Shown in pieces: positions 53,318 to 62,593 of a stretch of DNA of 64,000 nt. Numbering within the stretch: the first letter of the stretch is position 1; each line of letters opens with the position of its first letter. A program made the translations under genes and the position numbers. The stretch covers positions 1 to 64,000 of the forward strand of contig CASEFX010000014.1 of the NCBI GenBank assembly GCA_949287305.1. The letters run 5' to 3'. Below the pieces are notes generated by a model, which made no database searches, was not told the DNA's origin, and saw nothing but the letters and a program-made list of their open reading frames with translations. The stretch is from an uncultured Sutterella sp. (GTDB lineage: Bacteria > Pseudomonadota > Gammaproteobacteria > Burkholderiales > Burkholderiaceae_F).

Positions 53318-53343
53318 TTTTCTGAATAACGAAGGAAACCGCA

Positions 53344-53820
53344 ATGGTGAAGAACATCCTTAAGACGGGCGGCGTCGCGCTTGCGGGCGTCGTCCTGCTC
53401 GCCGGTTGCCAATCGACCGAACCCACGCGAGCCCAGATGGACGCCGCGGCCTATCAGTCGATGCAGAACATCGAAGTCGTTCGTCAGACCGAAGCCGCTT
53501 ATCAGGAAAAGCTCGACAAGCAGGCGGCCGATGAAGCCGCCGCCAAGGCGAAGGCCGACCGCGCCCGCGCGAACGCCAACGCCAAGGCTTCGAAGGCCAA
53601 GGCCGAACGTCAGAAGAAGATCGACGCCTACAATCAGCGCATGAAGGAAATCGAGCTCGAATTGAAGGAACTCGACCTCCTCGAGCGCCGCGCCGCGTCG
53701 GAAAGCCGCACGATCGAATCGAACGTGAAGGCCGAAAAGGCCCGTCAGGAACTCGAACGTCTCAAGAACGAAGTCCGCACGCTCGAAAACGAAGCGGCTC
53801 CGCACACGACGTCGCTCTGA
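53344..53820 (+). CDS. Coiled-coil lipoprotein
   Basis: A 158-residue lipoprotein with a signal peptide and lipobox (LAGC, Cys22), followed by a long alanine/lysine/glutamate coiled coil (about 40-150) of heptad type with KAKADRARANANAKASKAKA in the middle. Such proteins can bridge the outer membrane to other envelope parts, as Lpp or TolA do. No family was recognised. It is co-transcribed with the glycine-zipper lipoprotein. Confidence 0.85.
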   Translation: MVKNILKTGGVALAGVVLLAGCQSTEPTRAQMDAAAYQSMQNIEVVRQTEAAYQEKLDKQAADEAAAKAKADRARANANAKASKAKAERQKKIDAYNQRMKEIELELKELDLLERRAASESRTIESNVKAEKARQELERLKNEVRTLENEAAPHTTSL

Positions 53821-53838
53821 ACGATCTTGCATGCCCGA

Positions 53839-53877
53839 AATGCCGATTCCTCTTCCCGGGGAGTCGGCATTTTGTTT
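53839..53877 (+). terminator. Intrinsic terminator after the lipoprotein operon
   Basis: AATGCCGA (53839-53846) pairs with TCGGCATT (53864-53871), followed by TTGTTTT. Confidence 0.88.
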
Positions 53878-54183
53878 TGCATCCCCTCCGCCGCAAGCGT
53901 TTCGATCGGGGCGATAGACTGAGTTTCTCGACGGGTGCCTTGATATGAGAAGGAATCGCATTAAGAATGCGTATCAAACGCCCGTCATTTCCCGATGTTC
54001 CCTCTTTCGCAGGCGTAGACATCGATCCCTTACCCTCCCGCGAGCTGAGAGCGGTTCTCATCAGTAATTCTTTTCAAAGCTTTTCCGAGAGGGCGTTCGG
54101 GGATGAATCCGTCTTTCTTTTGAAGGAAATCTCTCTACAATGTGGCAAAGCGAATTCCCGCAACGATTAGAGGAGACCTGACG
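53878..54183. other. Intergenic region before the hydrogenase gene
   Basis: 306 bp without a gene, AT-richer than the flanks. It should hold the hydrogenase promoter; no clear FNR-type or other palindrome was recognised. Confidence 0.45.
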
Positions 54184-56235
54184 TTGACGAAGCACCGCCA
54201 TACGGATCGGCGCGTTCCGATTGATACCGACAACTTTGCCGTAGAGCGCATCGAAGAGAAATGCGTTCTCTGCGGTCTTTGCAAGACCGTCTGCCATGAC
54301 TACATCGGCGTCGAGGGCCGTTACGACCTCGAAAAGACCGGCGACCGCGCGATCTGCATCAACTGCGGTCAGTGCGCGAACGTTTGTCCCGTAGACTCGA
54401 TCGTCGAAAAGAGCGAAGTCGCGGCCGTGGAAGCCGCCCTTGCCGATCCGGAAGTCACGGTCGTTTTCTCGACCTCCCCCTCCGTGCGCGTGGGACTCGG
54501 CGAAGCCTTCGGACTCACGGACGGCACTTTCGTCGAAGGCCGCATGGTGGCCCTTCTGCGCGCGCTCGGCGCCGACTACGTGCTCGACACGAACTTCGCC
54601 GCCGACCTCACGATCGTCGAAGAAGCGAGCGAATTGGTCGAGCGCATCGTGAAGAAAACGGCTCCCCTGCCGCAGTTCACTAGCTGCTGCCCCGCCTGGG
54701 TGCGTTATGCCGAACTCTTCCACCCCGAAGTCCTTCCCCACATCTCGTCGGCGAAGAGCCCGATCGGAATGCAGGGCCCCGTCGTGAAGTCCTACTTCGC
54801 GGAAAAGAAAGGCTTGGATCCCAAGAAGATCTTCCACGTCGCGGTCACGCCCTGCACGGCGAAGAAGTATGAAATCCGCCGTCCGGAAATGAACGCCGCG
54901 GGACGCCGCATCGGATCGCCCGACATGCGCGACACCGACGCCGTCGTCACGACGCGCGAACTCGCCGCCTGGGCGAAAGCCCGAGCGATCGACTTCGCAG
55001 CGCTCGAACCCTGCGGCTTTGATCATCCGTTGGGCGAAGCCTCGGGCGCGGGCGTCATCTTCGGCAACACGGGCGGCGTCATGGAAGCCGCGCTTCGCAC
55101 GGCCTACCGCTATGTGACGGGCGAAGAAGCCCCCGCGGAACTTCTCTCCTTCACCCCGGTGCGCGGCCTCGAAGGCGACATGAAGGAGGCGACCGTGCAC
55201 ATGGGCGACATCGACGTGCGCGTAGCCGTCCTCTACGGCACGGCCCGCGCGGGCGAACTTCTCGACAAGATGAAGAAGGAAGGCGGCCTTCCCTACCACT
55301 TCGTCGAAGTCATGACCTGTCCGGGCGGCTGCATCGGCGGGGGCGGTCAGCCCAAGCACATGGGCGACGCCGCGCAGAACGCCGCGCGCTCGGCCCGCAT
55401 CGCGTCCCTTTACAAGCGCGACGGTGAACTCACGCTTCGCCGCTCGCACGAAAATCCCGAAATCCTGCGTCTCTACGAAGAGTTCTTCGGAGAACCCCTC
55501 TCCGAAACCGCTCACGAGATGCTTCACACTCACTACCACAACGCCTCTGGCGAATTAGGAGACTCTAAAATGTCGTATCGTTGCAAAGTTTGCGGCTACA
55601 TCTATGAAGGCGACGAACTTCCCGCTGACTACATCTGCCCGCTCTGCCACAAGGACGCTTCCTTCTTTGAAGAAGTGAAGGCCGCTCCCGCCGCCTGCGG
55701 CAACAAGCTCGCCGGCACGAAGACCGAAGCCAACCTCAAGGCCGCCTTCGCCGGTGAAAGCCAGGCCCGCAACAAGTACACGTACTTCGCCGAAGTGGCC
55801 CGCCGCGAAGGCTACGAACAGCTCGCCGAAATCTTCCTGACGACGGCCCGCAACGAACAGGAACACGCCCGCCTCTGGTTCGACGCTCTGGGCGGCATCC
55901 AGGGTACGGCCGCCAACCTCAAGGCCGCCGCGGAAGGCGAAAACTACGAATGGACCGACATGTACAAGACCTTTGCGGAAGAAGCCGAAGCCGAAGGCTT
56001 TACGGAAATCGCCGCGAAGTTCCGCCTGGTCGGCGACATCGAACGCGCCCACGAAGCCCGCTACCTCAAGCTTCTGAAGAACGTCGAAATGCAGCAGGTC
56101 TTTGAAAAGGCCGGCGAATGCATGTGGGAATGCCGCATCTGCGGTCACCTCGTCGTCGGCCGCAAGGCGCCGGAAGTCTGCCCCGTCTGCGGCTACTCCC
56201 AGGCCTACTTCGAAGTCCGCAAGGAAAACTACTGA
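54184..56235 (+). CDS. [FeFe] hydrogenase fused to rubrerythrin
   Basis: A 683-residue protein if the frame is read through. Residues 1-462 are an [FeFe] hydrogenase: two ferredoxin-type [4Fe-4S] motifs (Cys27/30/33/37 and 58/61/64/68), then the H-cluster domain with TSCCPAW (Cys168/169), [15 protein letters not shown] (Cys224) and [16 protein letters not shown] (Cys379, Cys383). Residues 463-683 are a complete rubrerythrin: an N-terminal rubredoxin-like CxxC pair, a diiron four-helix domain ([24 protein letters not shown]) and a C-terminal rubredoxin. No stop codon separates them, yet TTAGGAG and an ATG (55570) lie at the junction, so a separate rubrerythrin may also be made. The start is TTG 54184 behind AGAGGAG. 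Oxygen or peroxide protection of hydrogen metabolism is the inferred role. Confidence 0.88.
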   Translation: MTKHRHTDRRVPIDTDNFAVERIEEKCVLCGLCKTVCHDYIGVEGRYDLEKTGDRAICINCGQCANVCPVDSIVEKSEVAAVEAALADPEVTVVFSTSPSVRVGLGEAFGLTDGTFVEGRMVALLRALGADYVLDTNFAADLTIVEEASELVERIVKKTAPLPQFTSCCPAWVRYAELFHPEVLPHISSAKSPIGMQGPVVKSYFAEKKGLDPKKIFHVAVTPCTAKKYEIRRPEMNAAGRRIGSPDMRDTDAVVTTRELAAWAKARAIDFAALEPCGFDHPLGEASGAGVIFGNTGGVMEAALRTAYRYVTGEEAPAELLSFTPVRGLEGDMKEATVHMGDIDVRVAVLYGTARAGELLDKMKKEGGLPYHFVEVMTCPGGCIGGGGQPKHMGDAAQNAARSARIASLYKRDGELTLRRSHENPEILRLYEEFFGEPLSETAHEMLHTHYHNASGELGDSKMSYRCKVCGYIYEGDELPADYICPLCHKDASFFEEVKAAPAACGNKLAGTKTEANLKAAFAGESQARNKYTYFAEVARREGYEQLAEIFLTTARNEQEHARLWFDALGGIQGTAANLKAAAEGENYEWTDMYKTFAEEAEAEGFTEIAAKFRLVGDIERAHEARYLKLLKNVEMQQVFEKAGECMWECRICGHLVVGRKAPEVCPVCGYSQAYFEVRKENY

Positions 56236-56299
56236 TCCCTCATAGGCCGGTCCCCGGCGCCAAACGCCCCGGGGAGCCGACCTAGAAAATCTCTTGAAC

Positions 56300-56340
56300 C
56301 GCCGTCTTTTCTGCTGGAAGAGACGGCGTTTTCGTTTTCC
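56300..56340 (+). terminator. Intrinsic terminator after the hydrogenase-rubrerythrin gene
   Basis: CGCCGTCT (56300-56307) pairs with AGACGGCG (56321-56328), followed by TTTTCGTTTTCC. Confidence 0.88.
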
Positions 56341-56542
56341 CTTGAACTCCCCTCCGAGTCCATTTAGACGTTCGTCCGGCAGTCGCGTACAGAGAACTTC
56401 GCCACCGCGATTCCCTTTGAGTGAATGCGCTGTTAAAAGGGACCCGGGTTTCTTCCCCGAGCCCCTATTTTCTTTACTGAAACCCCGCTTCCTTCGACGG
56501 GAACAAGTATTCCCGGAGGAACAAGGCAACGGCCGGTCCTGC

Positions 56543-56562
56543 GGGATTTTGCAAAATCCCGT
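56543..56562 (-). terminator. Palindrome beyond the autotransporter stop
   Basis: CGGGATTTTGCAAAATCCCG is a perfect 20-bp palindrome 10 bp beyond the stop codon of the minus-strand autotransporter. The tail has no T-run beyond the stem, so termination is only probable. Confidence 0.6.
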
Positions 56563-56571
56563 GTCACGACG

Positions 56572-59040
56572 TCAGAAAACCCAACGCAGTCCCGCGCTCA
56601 CCTGCCATGGGTTGTGAACGGGCGAGCCCGTCGACGTCATGAGCGATCCGTAGGCGTACGTCGAATCATTGACACGGTAGCTTCCGCCAACCGAGAATTC
56701 CCCCCAGGTTCCGCCCAAATCGTCTTCGTAACGACGCGGCGTTCCGACCAAAGAGAACGTCGTCGCGGTTTCCCCCTTCCAGTCGTGCAGCACGGAAGCG
56801 CGGAAATAGACGCCGCCGCGATTTTTGTCGAAGGTGTAGCCGACGGCCGCCCCCAGGCGTCCGACGAGCGTCTCCACCGCATCCTGCTCCACCTTCACGC
56901 CGAGGTTGGTGCGGAAGTCCACGGAATCGAGTCGTCCGTAGAGCAACTCGGCACTCGGTTCAAACCAGAAGTTTGTCGCGGGACAACGAAGCCGCCATCC
57001 GTATTCCACCGAAACGGAAGTGCCCCAGTTGTAGTAATCGAGGTCGCTCGCCAAACCTGAGGCATAGTGTAGCGATCCCTCGGTTTCCATGCGGTGCCGC
57101 CTCAGCGTCACGTCGAGGAACTGGCCGTTCTCGGCCAACCAGCCGCCGTAAAGACCGAAACTGTAGTTCCGATGGTCTACCGATCCGTTTCTCAAGTCCG
57201 AATCGCCGTCCGAAAAGCTTGCCGAAAGACCGAGATACGCGTTCCCGATCCAGCCGTCGGCGCCGACCTGGAGCGTGTTGTACGTCGTATCCATGTCCAT
57301 GTCGCCGTACTCGGTTTTACCGCCGTAATAGCGGACCCAGGCGCCGGCGCTCTTGGGCACGGAGCGCAGATCACCCATGCGCTTTTGCACGTCGTTCATC
57401 GCGCTGCGGAAAAAGAGAAAGTTCGCTCCGACCAAGTCCGAAATGCCGCTCGCCACCGTATTGGCGCTTTCGGTTTGGCGGATCACGCCGCCGTCGGCGC
57501 CGACCTCGGCCACCCGAGCCCCGGCGACCAAACCTTCCTCGGATTGGAGGGTATAACCGTAACTGTCCTCGGGGGCGGTGATGACTATCGCTCCGGCAAG
57601 CTCTTCGACCGTATTGCGGTCCGCAGCTTCGCCGGTAAACAGTGCGGTAAGTGCCGTATCGCGGTTTTCGCCCAGCGTCACTTGAGCCTGAGCGCCATCT
57701 TCCATGCGAATCGTGTTGCCGGTTCCGTCCAGAATCCCGATCTTCGTCGTCGCATTCGCGGCGTTCGTGATCTGCGAGTCGTCCGCCTTAAGCGTACCTA
57801 CCGAAACTCTGCCCGCGTTCCGTATGGACCCGCTCTCCTCGAGGGTCAGGGTTGTTGGCGAACCGTTCAATTTCGCCCCTTCGGAAACCACGACGTTGGC
57901 TAGAGACGTTTCTTCACTCAAGAGCGAAAAATCACCGCCCGCTCGGACAACAAGGTTGTCGACGGCAAACGCGCGACTTGAAGCACCCTCAATGCCGTCG
58001 CTTCCCGTCGTGACGGCGAGTGTCTCTGCATAGAGTTTGCCCTCGTTGACGAGTGTCCCCTCAATCGTGAGGGAGGAACCCGACAGCGCGTCGACGGTAC
58101 CCGTGTTGTTGAGGTCTCCCTCAAAAGCATTTTCCGCCTCCCAACGAAGCGTGCCGCTGTTGCTCAACGTCGCCTTAAAACCCTGCGTAATCGTCAGATC
58201 GCCCTCGTTGAAAGCCGTCAGATAATAGGGACTTACCACGCCGACAAAACCAATCTCCGCCTTGCCGAGATTGGAGAAAGTGGTATTCGAACCGTTGACG
58301 ATGATCGTCGCCCCTCCGGCATTCACGGTCCCGCCCTGAATCGTGTCGTGACCGTTCGCAAAGCCGCCCGCCGTCGTGATGGTCACGCCGTCGGCAATGT
58401 TCATGACGGCGCCCTCAACATTCCAGAGCGACCGCTCGAAAGTCGTGTCGGCATTGATGTTGAGAACGGCACCGTAGTCATTGGCGAGCTCCGCTCCGAT
58501 CACGGCATCTTGTCCATTCAGATCCATGACGGCCCCGTCCCCGTTGTTAACCCAACCGTTCGGGTCGAGCGTGATGCTCCCGTTGACGACGACATGAGCC
58601 GCGTCGCCATCGTTAAGCTTGAGGTTCATGAAGAAGGCGTTCACCCCCGTTTTCGTGAGCGTGACCTCATCGACGGTGAGTTCACCCGTGTTGATGATCG
58701 TGTCCGCCGTGATGGAACGGGCGTTTTCCAGACGCCCTTGATTCTGAAGGCCAAAGTAGAATCGTTCGCCATTCGCGTTACAAGCGATGGCGTTGTTGCC
58801 CGAGAGCCTGCCGGTGACCTGGAGTGCGCCGCCCTCGGCATCAAAGGTGAGTCCCGGTCCGATGAGAAGACCTGCGCCGTCATCGTTAAACTCACCGAGC
58901 GTCATGTTCGAAGACAGCTCCATGGCGTTTGCGCCCTGCAGGCCAAACGCGGAAAGTGCACCGGCAACCAGAACGGCCAGGAGAGAGGGAGAAAGACGCG
59001 AAGCCTTTCGGGAAAAAGCGGATTTAGAAGTTGACAGCAT
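56572..59040 (-). CDS. Type V autotransporter adhesin-like protein
   Basis: An 822-residue protein. An extended signal peptide (about 1-39, ending GANA) is followed by a glycine/asparagine/threonine-rich passenger (about 40-540) with repeating short strands, typical of a right-handed beta helix. The C-terminal 270 residues are an autotransporter barrel (VRYYGGKTEYGDMD, GADGWIGNAYLGLSASFSDG, GWLAENGQFLDV, and the last strand QVSAGLRWVF ending in phenylalanine). The passenger is probably displayed on the cell surface; no protease or other catalytic motif was seen. ATG 59040 follows GGGAGGTGCGGC. Confidence 0.93.
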   Translation of the reverse strand: MLSTSKSAFSRKASRLSPSLLAVLVAGALSAFGLQGANAMELSSNMTLGEFNDDGAGLLIGPGLTFDAEGGALQVTGRLSGNNAIACNANGERFYFGLQNQGRLENARSITADTIINTGELTVDEVTLTKTGVNAFFMNLKLNDGDAAHVVVNGSITLDPNGWVNNGDGAVMDLNGQDAVIGAELANDYGAVLNINADTTFERSLWNVEGAVMNIADGVTITTAGGFANGHDTIQGGTVNAGGATIIVNGSNTTFSNLGKAEIGFVGVVSPYYLTAFNEGDLTITQGFKATLSNSGTLRWEAENAFEGDLNNTGTVDALSGSSLTIEGTLVNEGKLYAETLAVTTGSDGIEGASSRAFAVDNLVVRAGGDFSLLSEETSLANVVVSEGAKLNGSPTTLTLEESGSIRNAGRVSVGTLKADDSQITNAANATTKIGILDGTGNTIRMEDGAQAQVTLGENRDTALTALFTGEAADRNTVEELAGAIVITAPEDSYGYTLQSEEGLVAGARVAEVGADGGVIRQTESANTVASGISDLVGANFLFFRSAMNDVQKRMGDLRSVPKSAGAWVRYYGGKTEYGDMDMDTTYNTLQVGADGWIGNAYLGLSASFSDGDSDLRNGSVDHRNYSFGLYGGWLAENGQFLDVTLRRHRMETEGSLHYASGLASDLDYYNWGTSVSVEYGWRLRCPATNFWFEPSAELLYGRLDSVDFRTNLGVKVEQDAVETLVGRLGAAVGYTFDKNRGGVYFRASVLHDWKGETATTFSLVGTPRRYEDDLGGTWGEFSVGGSYRVNDSTYAYGSLMTSTGSPVHNPWQVSAGLRWVF

Positions 59041-59362
59041 GCCGCACCTCCCGTCAGAAGGTATCCGGGCATCCTTCCGCCTTGTTTTTCAGGCGGTTTA
59101 CTCTCCTGGCAACATTTTAAATCCCCCTCCCCCTTATATCAACAATTTTTCAAAGCGCTTTATTATCAACGCATTAGAAAGATTTAAAATTATAGAAAAA
59201 AAGAAATTATTTTGCTCTTTTCCACTGTTTCTGCTGGAACACAACCGAAACTGCCCGCGATCAGCGTCCCATTCCAGGCCGACTCCAAACTTGTCAAAAT
59301 CGAAAGGGGCCCCGAATGAGCTTACTCGAGTCCCCGTCCGACTTCCTTCAAAGGTTGTCGCT
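59041..59362. other. AT-rich promoter region of the autotransporter
   Basis: 322 bp, the most AT-rich stretch of this part, between two minus-strand genes. It carries long A/T runs (about 59110-59220) but no gene. The composition suggests the promoter, perhaps with H-NS-type silencing, of the autotransporter. Confidence 0.5.
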
Positions 59363-59785
59363 TCAGCGCCCCGACACCTTAATCGTGACGGTCTCCGACC
59401 CGCTCTTCACGATCGCTTCGAGCGTCTCGGGCGCTACCTCTCCCAGGATGAAGAGATCGTTCGACGCATGGAAGGGCACGCGAAATACGCAGAGATTTCC
59501 CCAGGGCTCGTAAACCGCGAACGTTCCGGGCTTGGGCGCTCCATGATCGGCCTTTCCAGATAGGGAGAGTTCGGGCTTCACGTAGGCGATGCGCTCGTTT
59601 GACCCGAAATCTTCAAAAGTCACTTCCAGCGGCAGCCGCTCGAAGAGTGCCTGCGCCGCGCCCGAGTCGTTCAAGGTGCCGGGATAGACCTTGCCGCCCA
59701 CCACGAATTCAATCTCCGCGGCGCCCACGACGCCCATTACGCCCGCCAACGCAGCTCCGATCAGCGCTTTCTTCTTCGACATCAT
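59363..59785 (-). CDS. Exported cyclophilin-like protein
   Basis: A 140-residue protein with a signal peptide (about 1-22, ending VVGA) and a body of the cyclophilin-like (DUF3830/PF18050-type) fold: YPGTLNDSGAAQALFERLPLEV split across the start, GTFAVYEPWGNLCVFRVPFH and NDLFILGEVAPETLE. Members are small periplasmic or cytoplasmic beta-barrels whose activity is not settled. ATG 59785 (ATGATG) follows GGGAG; the longer frame to 59917 lacks a signal. It lies upstream of the autotransporter on the same strand, but 322 bp away. Confidence 0.8.
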   Translation of the reverse strand: MMSKKKALIGAALAGVMGVVGAAEIEFVVGGKVYPGTLNDSGAAQALFERLPLEVTFEDFGSNERIAYVKPELSLSGKADHGAPKPGTFAVYEPWGNLCVFRVPFHASNDLFILGEVAPETLEAIVKSGSETVTIKVSGR

Positions 59786-60035
59786 TTTCTCCCTTTGCAA
59801 AAAATCGACTCCTTCGAGTCCGATGAAGTCATGGTAGGCGCAGCGGACACTGCGGCGCCAATGTCGATTCTTCATCGACCTCCATACGTTTCGAGTATCG
59901 ATTCTCTTCACCGTCAATCCTTTTCAGACGGTAACGGCCGAAGGTTTCGGGCAAGAATTCGATACGAACGTATTTCATTGCGCCGGCCAAGTTTCGTAGG
60001 ATTAGGATGTACTCAATCCATCCGTTTTTCGAACC

Positions 60036-61142
60036 ATGACCCTTACGCGACGCAAAACGATTTCTCTACTCTTTGGCAGCACCCTTCTTGCGGGAACGGG
60101 CGGCGTTCTCGCGCGCGAAGACTTCGGCGGAGCGCCGAGCGGCCGCAGGCTCGAACGGATTCTCGCAAGCCCGTACTGGCAGGACGGGGAATTCCGCAAT
60201 CTCTATCCCTTGAAACCCCGTCCCACGGAGAAGTCCTTCGCAAGGAACATGGTCGACTTTCTTTTCCGCTCGAACGAAGGGCGAAAGCCCTCGGGCGTCG
60301 TCCCGCACGTGCAGACTCGACTCGCGGACGTCGGACAAAACGAACTCGTCTGGCTCGGGCACTCCGGGTACTTTTTAAGAGTGGAAGGCGTATCGATCCT
60401 TATCGATCCGGCCCTCACCTTCGCCGCGCCCGTCCCGGGCGTCGTGAAACCCTTTGCCGGAGCGGACGTGTTTTCGCCCTCCTCCCTCCCCGCGGTCGAC
60501 CTTCTCCTCATCACGCACGACCATTACGACCACCTCGATCTGCGCGTCATCAACGCGTTGAAGGGTCGCGTCGGGCGCGTCGTGACGGCCTTGGGCGTCG
60601 GAGCGCATTTCGAGCGCTGGGGATGGCCCGCCGACCTCGTCACGGAATTGGAGTGGTGGGAGTCCGTGCAGCCGCTCCCGGGCGTCGACCTTACGTTCAC
60701 GCCGTCGCTTCACTTCTCGGGCCGCAGCCTCAAGCGGAATCAAACGCTCTGGGGCGGTTTCATGCTCGACATAACGGGTTGGCGCGGGTACTTTTCGGGC
60801 GACGGCGGGATCGGTCCGCACTTTGCGGACGTGGCCGAACGCTTTCCGAACATTCAGTTCGCCGCGCTCGAAGACGGGCAATACAACGTCGACTGGGCCG
60901 ACATCCATCTGATGCCGGACGACTGGGGCCGGGCCGCCCGCACGATCAAGGCTGCCTACACGATGCCCTGCCACAACGCCAAGTACGACCTCTCGGTCCA
61001 CCGTTGGATCGATCCCCTGAACGGCGCCTTCGACGAAGCCCGCAAAAACGACGTGCGGCTCGTTCTCCCCAGAATCGGAGAACGCCTCGCCTTGGCCGAC
61101 CTTTCGGGACACGAAGCCAAGTGGTGGCCGGAGAAGCCCTGA
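60036..61142 (+). CDS. Metallo-beta-lactamase-fold hydrolase (UlaG/NAPE-PLD-like)
   Basis: A 368-residue protein with a Tat-type signal (TRRKTISLLFGSTLL) and an MBL fold. The zinc motif is LITHDHYDHLD (HxHxDH), and WLGHSGYFLRVEGVSILIDPAL, FTPSLHFSGR and GYFSGDGGIGPH follow. This arrangement matches the UlaG/NAPE-phospholipase D branch, which acts on phosphodiesters or lactones. Its periplasmic substrate is unknown. It ends at a strong terminator and stands alone. Confidence 0.88.
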   Translation: MTLTRRKTISLLFGSTLLAGTGGVLAREDFGGAPSGRRLERILASPYWQDGEFRNLYPLKPRPTEKSFARNMVDFLFRSNEGRKPSGVVPHVQTRLADVGQNELVWLGHSGYFLRVEGVSILIDPALTFAAPVPGVVKPFAGADVFSPSSLPAVDLLLITHDHYDHLDLRVINALKGRVGRVVTALGVGAHFERWGWPADLVTELEWWESVQPLPGVDLTFTPSLHFSGRSLKRNQTLWGGFMLDITGWRGYFSGDGGIGPHFADVAERFPNIQFAALEDGQYNVDWADIHLMPDDWGRAARTIKAAYTMPCHNAKYDLSVHRWIDPLNGAFDEARKNDVRLVLPRIGERLALADLSGHEAKWWPEKP

Positions 61143-61160
61143 CGATTTCCCGTCGAAAAT

Positions 61161-61192
61161 CGGGGCGCCCCGAGGCGCCCCGACCGCTTTTC
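61161..61192 (+). terminator. Intrinsic terminator between converging genes
   Basis: TCGGGGCGCC (61161-61170) pairs with GGCGCCCCGA (61175-61184), followed by CCGCTTTT. It may work for the minus-strand AbgA-like gene too. Confidence 0.8.
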
Positions 61193-61209
61193 CGAGAGAG
61201 GCCGCTCTC

Positions 61210-62508
61210 TCAGACGTGATGAAGACGTGCGAGCACCCCCGTGAAGACCCGCCAGGCGAGAAGCATCGCGTCTTCGTCCTCCACGTCGAAGTCGGGACGA
61301 TGATGCCCCTTGTGGCGCGTTCCGAAACAGAAGAACCCGGCCTTACCGCCGAGGCTTCGCACGCGCTCGGCCAGGACCGCGCAGTCTTCGCTCCCGCGCT
61401 CCGTCGTGAAAACCGTCGCATTGGTTTTGTCGGGCAAAGCTTTGGCCACGTCTTCGAGAATCGCAACGGCCTCCGGATCGCAGACGTATCGGCAGGATTC
61501 GCCCGTTTTCACGACCTTTCCCTTAACGCCGTAAACCTCGGCCATGCCGTGCACGATGCGGTGGACTTCGTCGGCGAGAAAGTCGTTCACTTCCTTCGTG
61601 GCGCCGCGAACTTCGAGTTCAAGCCTCCCATGCGCCGCAACGACGTTCCGGCCCTCCCCGGCTTCAATGCGTCCGATCGAAACGCGCGAGTCGCCGCCCG
61701 AGTGACGCGGCAAACCCTGAATGCTCATCACGGCCGCACAGGCAGCAAGAAGCGCCGAGCGCCCTTTCTCAGGGTCCGACCCGGCGTGAGCGGGCGTTCC
61801 TTCGAAGAAGACGTCCATCTTGGTCGTGGCGAGATAGCCTTCCGTCAGAATCCCGATTTCGTCGGGACCGAATTCGCAGCCCACGTGCGAACCGAAAAGC
61901 CACCCGCAGTCGTCGACGACGCCGCTTTTCGCCATCGCGGCGGCCCCGCGAACGCCCTCTTCCGCGGGCTGAAAGAGAAGCTTGACCGTGCCGGTCAGTT
62001 CGTGCGCGTGCGACGCAATCCAACGGGCTACGCCCAAGCCCACAGCCGTGTGGGCATCGTGCCCGCAGGCGTGACAGACGTTCGGGACGGGAGAGGCAAA
62101 GCCGAGCGCCGCGGGCCGGTGCTCGGGCGACGAAGATTCGGTGACGCCTCGAAGCGCATCGATGTCAAAGCGCAACGCCGTAACCGGGCCGGGGCGTCCT
62201 GTCTTCCAGACGCCGACGCATCCGGTCAAGTCGCCCATGCGGTCGAGGATCGCCGCATCGGCTCCTTCTTCGAGCGCCTTATGCCGCGCCGCCGCGAGGC
62301 GTTCCTCAACCACGCCCATGCGGGCGTCGGGGGCGATCACGTCCTCTCCCGTGAGAACCGCAAAGCCGAGGTTCTCAAGTACACGAACGATCGCGGCGGT
62401 CGTGCGGAATTCGCACCAGCCTTCTTCGGGGTGCGCGTGAAAGTCTCGCCGTTGGGCGATCATGCCTTCAAGCGCCTCGGTTTCTTCCCGCGTCTTCGGA
62501 ATCTGCAT
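61210..62508 (-). CDS. abgA: M20D amidohydrolase, AbgA-like
   Basis: A 432-residue M20D metallopeptidase near the length of AbgA (436). Motifs: RRDFHAHPEEGWCEFRT, DIDALRGVTES, VCHACGHDAHTAVGLG, FQPAEEGVRGAAAM, and FGTRHKGHHRPDFDVEDEDAM near the end. AbgA removes p-aminobenzoate from p-aminobenzoyl-glutamate; other family members act on indoleacetyl- or N-acyl amino acids, so the substrate is only a guess. ATG 62508 follows GAGGAG. It lies just after purL on the same strand, with a terminator between. Confidence 0.88.
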   Translation of the reverse strand: MQIPKTREETEALEGMIAQRRDFHAHPEEGWCEFRTTAAIVRVLENLGFAVLTGEDVIAPDARMGVVEERLAAARHKALEEGADAAILDRMGDLTGCVGVWKTGRPGPVTALRFDIDALRGVTESSSPEHRPAALGFASPVPNVCHACGHDAHTAVGLGVARWIASHAHELTGTVKLLFQPAEEGVRGAAAMAKSGVVDDCGWLFGSHVGCEFGPDEIGILTEGYLATTKMDVFFEGTPAHAGSDPEKGRSALLAACAAVMSIQGLPRHSGGDSRVSIGRIEAGEGRNVVAAHGRLELEVRGATKEVNDFLADEVHRIVHGMAEVYGVKGKVVKTGESCRYVCDPEAVAILEDVAKALPDKTNATVFTTERGSEDCAVLAERVRSLGGKAGFFCFGTRHKGHHRPDFDVEDEDAMLLAWRVFTGVLARLHHV

Positions 62509-62523
62509 CGAAAATCTCCTCAA

Positions 62524-62572
62524 AGAAAAAGCGGAGCGCTTTTCCGTCCGTGAAAAAGGCTCCGCTCTTTTC
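62524..62572 (-). terminator. Terminator of purL
   Basis: On the minus strand AGCGGAGC (complement of 62566-62559) pairs with GCTCCGCT (complement of 62537-62530), with T-runs on both flanks. Confidence 0.8.
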
Positions 62573-62593
62573 AGTCACGAGTCACACTCGGAA

